Origin: Liolophura sinensis | Lineage: Eukaryota; Mollusca; Polyplacophora; Chitonida; Chitonidae | Direction of reading: 5' to 3' | Length of the DNA: 64,000 nt | Assembly: GCF_032854445.1 (NCBI RefSeq) | Contig: NC_088303.1 | Span: 9,555,501-9,619,500 of the forward strand | Shown: positions 59,075-64,000 of the stretch, piece by piece | How the letters are laid out: every line of letters starts with the position of its first letter | Position numbering within the stretch: position 1 is the first letter of the stretch | Notes under the pieces: model-generated | Told to the model about the DNA's origin: nothing | Database searches by the model: none | What the model saw: only the letters and a program-made list of their open reading frames with translations | Program-made: the position numbers and the translations under genes

Positions 59075-59440
59075 TATGACCGGAAACCGTTCCCCTCAGA
59101 GAAGAGAAACAGGGATGTTCTTTTCCAAGCAGGAAACCCTTCTCTGTAGAGAAGCGAAGAGAAGATTTTCTGATCCAAACAGAAACCGTTCTCAGTAGAG
59201 AAGAGGATGTTTTGGTCCAGACAGGAAACGTTCTCATTAGATATTAAACTGGGATGTTATGATTCATGCAGGAAACTGTTTTCATTCGAGAAGAGAAAGG
59301 AGATTTCTTAATCCAAACAGGAAACTGTTCTCAGTGGAGAAGCCACAAGAAGATTTTCTGATCCAAACAGGAAACCGTTCTCTGTATATAGAGCCGGAAG
59401 AAAGATTTTCTGGTCCAAACATAAAACCGTTTTCAGTGAT
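59075..59440. repeat. Degenerate tandem repeat (about 50-60 bp)
   Basis: GGAAACCGTTCTC plus AGAAGAGA and GATTTTCTGATCCAAACA recur six or seven times (near 59,080, 59,125, 59,175, 59,225, 59,270, 59,318, 59,370). Older and more diverged than the 80-bp array that follows it directly. Confidence 0.8.
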
Positions 59441-59497
59441 GATGGAAACGCTCAAGAAATTGTCCAGGAGAATCAATCAAATCAGTATCCGAATCGT

Positions 59498-60217
59498 GTA
59501 CCAATCATGTATATACACTCTAAATGTCAGGTGGAGGATTAACACACATCGGAGACACCTGAAACGGTTTCACATGTGTACCAATCATGTATATACACTC
59601 TAAATGTCAGGTGGAGTATTAACACACATCGGAGACACCTGAAACGGTTTCACATGTGTACCAATCACGTATATACACTCTAAATGTCAGGTGGAGGATT
59701 AACACACATCGGAGACACCTGAAACGGTTTCACATGTGTACCAATCACGTATATACACTCTAAATGTCAGGTGGAGTATTAACACACATCGGAGACACCT
59801 GAAACGGTTTCACATGTGTACCAATCACGTATATACACTCTAAATGTCAGGTGGAGGATTAACACACATCGGAGACACCTGAAACGGTTTCACATGTGTA
59901 CCAATCACGTATATACACTCAAAATGTGAGGTGGAGGATTAACGCACATCGGAGACACCTGAAACGGTTTCACATGTGTACCAATCAGGTATATACACTC
60001 TAAATGTCAGGTGGAGTATTAACACACATCGGAGACACCTGAAACGGTTTCACATGTGTACCAATCATGTATATACACTCTAAATGTGAGGTGGAGTACT
60101 AACACACATCGGAGACACCTGAAACGGTTTCACATGTGTACCAATCATGTATATGCACTCTAAATGTCAGGTGGAGGATTAACACACATGGGAGACACCT
60201 GAAACGGTTTCACATGT
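59498..60217. repeat. 80-bp minisatellite, nine copies with no indels
   Basis: TGTACCAATCATGTATATAC starts a unit every 80 bp exactly (CCAATCA at 59,501, 59,581, and so on to 60,141). Variation is limited to a few sites, chiefly GTGGAGGATT versus GTGGAGTATT and CATGT versus CACGT. Each unit has inverted blocks TCAGGTG and CACCTGA about 25 nt apart, plus CACATGTG at the junction, so each can form a hairpin. Confidence 0.97.
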
Positions 60218-61357
60218 AATACAGTGTGTCAAAATGCTAAGCGCGTTTAGTAAAAAATTCACCAAGTATCTGTTTCATGGCGTTTAATTGCTTAACACGA
60301 TTAGTGTAAACACGTAATCGTCGTTTATTGGCCATAGGGCATTTGTATGATGAGCACATCCGAACTAAACATAAAGATGATACAACGTTAACCACTTATC
60401 TACCTAAACATGAAAAATTGCTTCACGGAAAAGTAGGCATATTATTACGAACACACGCAACAGCCAAATATTTCTGTATGACGATTTTTATGACGCTACC
60501 ATTTAGTTCAGTGGCTAACCGAACGTGTTTAGTCCAAATATGTGTGGGACCCTACACGCATGATTATCAAAGTACACGTGATCTTATTGAAAACGAGGCT
60601 GGTCGTCTGCTCATTTTTGGAAGAAAAGGTGTCGAGAAGTGTCTCCGTATTTGGCAGTTGTGGTACTCGTATGTACTGATTGTTTTTATCTTTTCTTTTT
60701 GTTTGTTTTTGTGTCTGCAGCACAATATATGTCATGTCGTAGTTGTTGTAGCGAGTAGTGATGTGGTCGGTGTGTTGTAGTTTTAGGTTAGGTAGATCGG
60801 AGACCTGTTTCATTCTTCCCAGCTTAGTTTTCAGAAATACTAAAAATAAAAAAACCCTTGACAAACAGTTTACAGTTCTGTCCACATCCGTCAAAATTCT
60901 AATACATTTTAATTAGCTTCAAAATGACATCACTACAGCCAGATGCAGCGTTAGTTGAACCAATCGGTGTGTTAATCAGCATATATGTGTATGATGACTT
61001 GCATGTTTATGCAATATGATTGATGCTGACTCCATCTCCTAACTCGTTCAGATACTCGTTGAATTTGACATCTTAACACGAGGAATGGACTGCGAAGCAA
61101 TGTATGCAGAAAGAATGAAATGATATGCTTAGCAGTTTGTTGTCAGACTGTGAATCGAAGAAAGGCGACCTACATTTTGTAAGTTTTAATCGATTAAATA
61201 TGTGTTTTCCTTGATTTGGGAAAATATTGTCACACTGGCAGGACAGATACATTTAGGAAATTTGAAACATGGTTATTATAAACCTATATATTATATCACT
61301 GGTTGTAAACCAGTTCTACTGTTTTAAAATAAAATGAAATCACTAATTTGTGTTTCA
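60218..61357. other. Non-coding, nothing recognised
   Basis: A 150-codon plus frame (60,328-60,780) begins with TTG, has a hydrophobic late segment, but shows no family features. It is judged a chance frame. The rest is AT-rich. Confidence 0.4.
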
Positions 61358-61373
61358 GAAGTTAAGTTGTTGA

Positions 61374-61436
61374 ATGCCTGGAGAAAACAATGTCGAGAAG
61401 TCCAACAAACTTCACCCATTTATGACTGTTGTGCAG
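61374..61436 (+). CDS. Weak candidate first coding exon of an unknown gene
   Basis: ATG at 61,374 opens 21 codons (MPGENNVEKSNKLHPFMTVV, then Gln) ending GTGCAG|GTAATA, a usable donor in phase 0. A TGTGTTTCAG acceptor-like site lies 15 nt upstream of the ATG. The peptide has a typical start-exon look, but no partner exon could be found in the remaining 2.5 kb and I do not recognise the protein. It may be chance. Confidence 0.2.
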
Positions 61437-61511
61437 GTAATACAGATCGCCATCTTATTTTGGCCTTGTACATTTGCATATCATTGTGACTGCATTTCTT
61501 GATTAAAAAGA

Positions 61512-61744
61512 GTATGCTAGCGCAGGGTAATGACTTAGGAGCCTCTCACCAATGCGGTCGATGTGAGTTCAAGTCCAGCTCATGCTGGCTTCCTCTACGG
61601 CCATACGTGGGAAGGTCTTCCAGTAACCTGCGGACGGTCGTGAGTTTCCCCCCTGCTCTGCCCGGTTTCCACCCACCATAATGCTGGCTGCCGTGAAATA
61701 TTCTTGAGCACGGCGTAAAACACCAATCAAATCAATAAATAAAT
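61512..61744 (+). mobile_element. SINE family A, plus copy, partial head
   Basis: GTATGCTAGCGCAGGGTAAT, GCCTCTCACCAATGCGGTCG, AGTTCAAGTCCAGCTCATGC (B box), CGTGGGAAGGTCTTCCAGTA, CCACCATAATGCTGGCTGCC, TTGAGCACGGCGTAAAACAC and an (AAAT) tail. The first ~20 bp with the A box is lost. A short deletion removes the GTATAAGT block. Confidence 0.92.
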
Positions 61745-64000
61745 TTAAAAGATTATTTCATGGCTGAAAGAGAGTAAGGTGACACTATCACCATGTAGGC
61801 CTATATTGTACGTAAAAATAATGCGAAATCCTTATTATTTAAAACCCAAAGCATACAAGTAAATAAATAAGCAAAATTTACAGATGAGAATTGTGTGAGA
61901 TGCTGTTTGAACATTTACTGCACAGTAATAATACCAGTTAATAAATTCCATGCCAGATAACTCTTTAAATTAGTAAAACATTTACTAACAAAACAGCTTT
62001 ACTGTATGTTGTTAGTAAGCTACATCTGATAATTCCTTCTGACAATGGTGACCAGAAACATGATAATTGCTAATACTTGTAACTGTTTGGTACATGTATA
62101 TAGCATAATTTTATTGATTACAAAATTCGTTGTTTACATCTTGTTTTGTATTGACTGATCTTTAAAACATACATTGTGCTGCAAGTTTTATGGTTATATT
62201 CCCTTACCTCTTCAGGGTTGGCTCCAACGTCTTTCATCGGTAGCTTGAGTTCAGTTCAAGTATATGTAGCACGTTTCAATGACTGAAGTGCTAGAGGTAC
62301 TGTCGCCAATTTAATTATCCGTCTTTAGTGTGCACTTCTGACGACAATCGCACTTGTATTTCTATAGGAACAACATGACATGTGACTGAAGATGTGCTGA
62401 GCCTGAGAGATTTCAGTGATTGACCTAGTGAAGACTCACCTGTAACTGAGGTGAACTACAAGTATCTGAGTGTTCAGTTTAACCAAAGATTCTACGGAAG
62501 CGAAGCTAACGTGATGTAGGATTTGTGAAGGTGGTAAATTTTGGCTTACAAAAAGTCGGTTCATTATCACAATATCAGGACAAGACAGTTTCAGTAGGTA
62601 ATTACCTGCAAATGATGTTTTCCTGAACAATGTCTGTCAGTTATATGTTTCTGAAAGTTGTCTGGAACCATTATAGTTGCAGACTGACACACATTGAGGT
62701 CATGGATTGTGCACAAAATACATCTACATTATTACATTATGTTTACTGCAAATAGCTGTATTAATTTAAGATTTCAATTCAGGTGAACAGAGTAGACATG
62801 TATCCCTCGTTATCATCGTTGTTTCCATAATAACTTGGTTCAGTGGAAATGTTTATTTATTACATTGGCATGATTAAAAGTTCCATTCATGATATCTTTT
62901 GCTGAGTTTTTATATTCTTATCGCATTAATTATTACGTGAACAACCCTGTGATTGGACATTGGTTGGAGTACAATAGTGGTGTGCTATTCAGGTAGAATG
63001 GTGGTAGGTCTTGTGAGAGATCTGTTTGTTAGCTATGGTTTAATGTCATTTTCAACATTACTTTAATGCTGTAAATGGAATGGTTAAAATTTGCATAGTT
63101 TTATAGACGTTCCTTAAATACTAGTGAATGAATAAAGACATTTAATTCAACAGTAGGATAAGCTAAGCACCTCCTTTTTTATACATGTTTAGATGATGAC
63201 AAAAAAGTGGAGGTGAATAATGCATGGAGATTTGCAGTTGTTTTGTGCATAGGTATCAAAAATGTTCGCCTTATCATGTGTTTTAGGGGTAAACATGTTA
63301 AGGATTCCCAGCCAAAAAGATATTTTGTGCCCTCCACATGTTTAATGCCTCTATATTTCAACCTAAACACCTTTTTCTCATTACATGCTTAACCCACCAT
63401 GTGCTTAAAAAGTGAAAGCAAGATTGTGTGGAGCTTTATGTTTAGGCCCTACACACATATCTTAGAGTGTGAGGATTCTTACATGTTTTGTATTATTTTG
63501 TATATGTGCATGCAATTGGTGGCTTATGTTTGTCGCGACAAAGAGACAAGCGAAAATTTAAGCGTTGGAGTTCTTCTTTAAAGATCTTAACATCAGATTT
63601 TACGTCCATTTGACCGACAAACAACTTCGTTTTACAGTTGCAATCATACTTCTGTCTCTTTTCTCTAGGCGTCTACGTGGCCTCATATACCGGTGATCAA
63701 AGAGGCGCTCGTGGCTTCGGAATGGGATTCCAGAGAATTGGAATAACAAGTATGGTCGTCTTGGGTCGGTCCGGCTAAATATGGGAAATGTCCTCCTGAT
63801 ATTACAAGGCAATTAACACCAAAGTTATGTTAATCACATTGCTCATGCATCGACAGCACATGTTCTGCTATGATTTTCAAAACGATGTCGTGTGATTTCA
63901 ATACGCAAAGTGTTTATAGTTCATGAATAATTCTTTTGTTGTATATAGTACCAGACCTTGCACTCAAAAATTAATGTGTTAATTTTAACGAAAAGTCTGT
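61745..64000. other. Non-coding, nothing recognised
   Basis: AT-rich. Frames near 63,180-63,580 and 63,600-63,812 lack motifs. No repeat or RNA gene was identified. Confidence 0.4.

Noticed and set aside
60328-60780. 150-codon plus-strand frame with a hydrophobic C-terminal part
   Set aside because: Begins with TTG, resembles no family, and overlaps a similar-sized minus-strand frame. Codon content looks like background.
63657-63780. Possible internal exon after a TTTTCTCTAG acceptor
   Set aside because: Two plus-strand phases stay open for 25-37 codons, but no donor or homology was found, and it does not join convincingly to the candidate exon at 61,374.

Overview
This is nuclear DNA of an animal, most likely a lophotrochozoan and plausibly a mollusc. 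The evidence is widely spaced exons with GT/AG introns, AT-rich non-coding sequence, many copies of a tRNA-derived SINE whose 3' body ends in (AAAT)n tails, and abundant minisatellites. There are no bacterial operons, no CRISPR array and no intact viral genome. Almost all long open frames here are chance frames or products of tandem repeats.

Left edge (1-2,300): a decayed, frameshifted integrase remnant on the minus strand (about 390-1,377) with a chromodomain-like C-terminus, best explained as a Polinton/Maverick-type transposon fossil. It is followed by a GC-rich, CpG-rich degenerate repeat cluster. From 2,300 to 8,000 the sequence is non-coding, with SINE pieces, a 37-bp minisatellite and a 95-bp minisatellite.

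Gene 1 (minus strand, 11,893-8,085): four coding exons with phase-0 introns encode a 368-residue type II membrane protein that looks like a Golgi glycosyltransferase-like protein of the DUF1647 kind. A 53-bp minisatellite of about 17 copies fills most of its last intron, and the 95-bp array begins just past its stop codon.

Gene 2 (plus strand, 15,964-41,176): seven coding exons join in frame into a 310-residue protein recognisable as CNTD1, the cyclin-like meiotic crossover factor (COSA-1 in C. elegans). A short region at 14,525-14,600 with CRE, ETS and E-box motifs lies between the two divergent genes and may be a shared promoter. The two largest CNTD1 introns (10.0 and 8.3 kb) hold SINE fragments, hairpin elements and one unidentified exon-like stretch on the minus strand (29,310-29,514).

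From 42 to 60.3 kb the window is a minisatellite-rich tract. It includes a 2.2-kb array of about 39-bp units whose monomer closely matches the body of a SINE seen at 28.1 kb, a 63-bp array, a 70-bp array, a 23-bp array of about 41 copies, and nine copies of an exactly 80-bp unit. Two copies of a roughly 400-bp terminal-inverted-repeat element lie at 46.4 and 48.7 kb, and the second is inserted inside a SINE. The last 4 kb holds another SINE and one weak candidate first coding exon.

All family names come from memory of protein and repeat families. No search was run.
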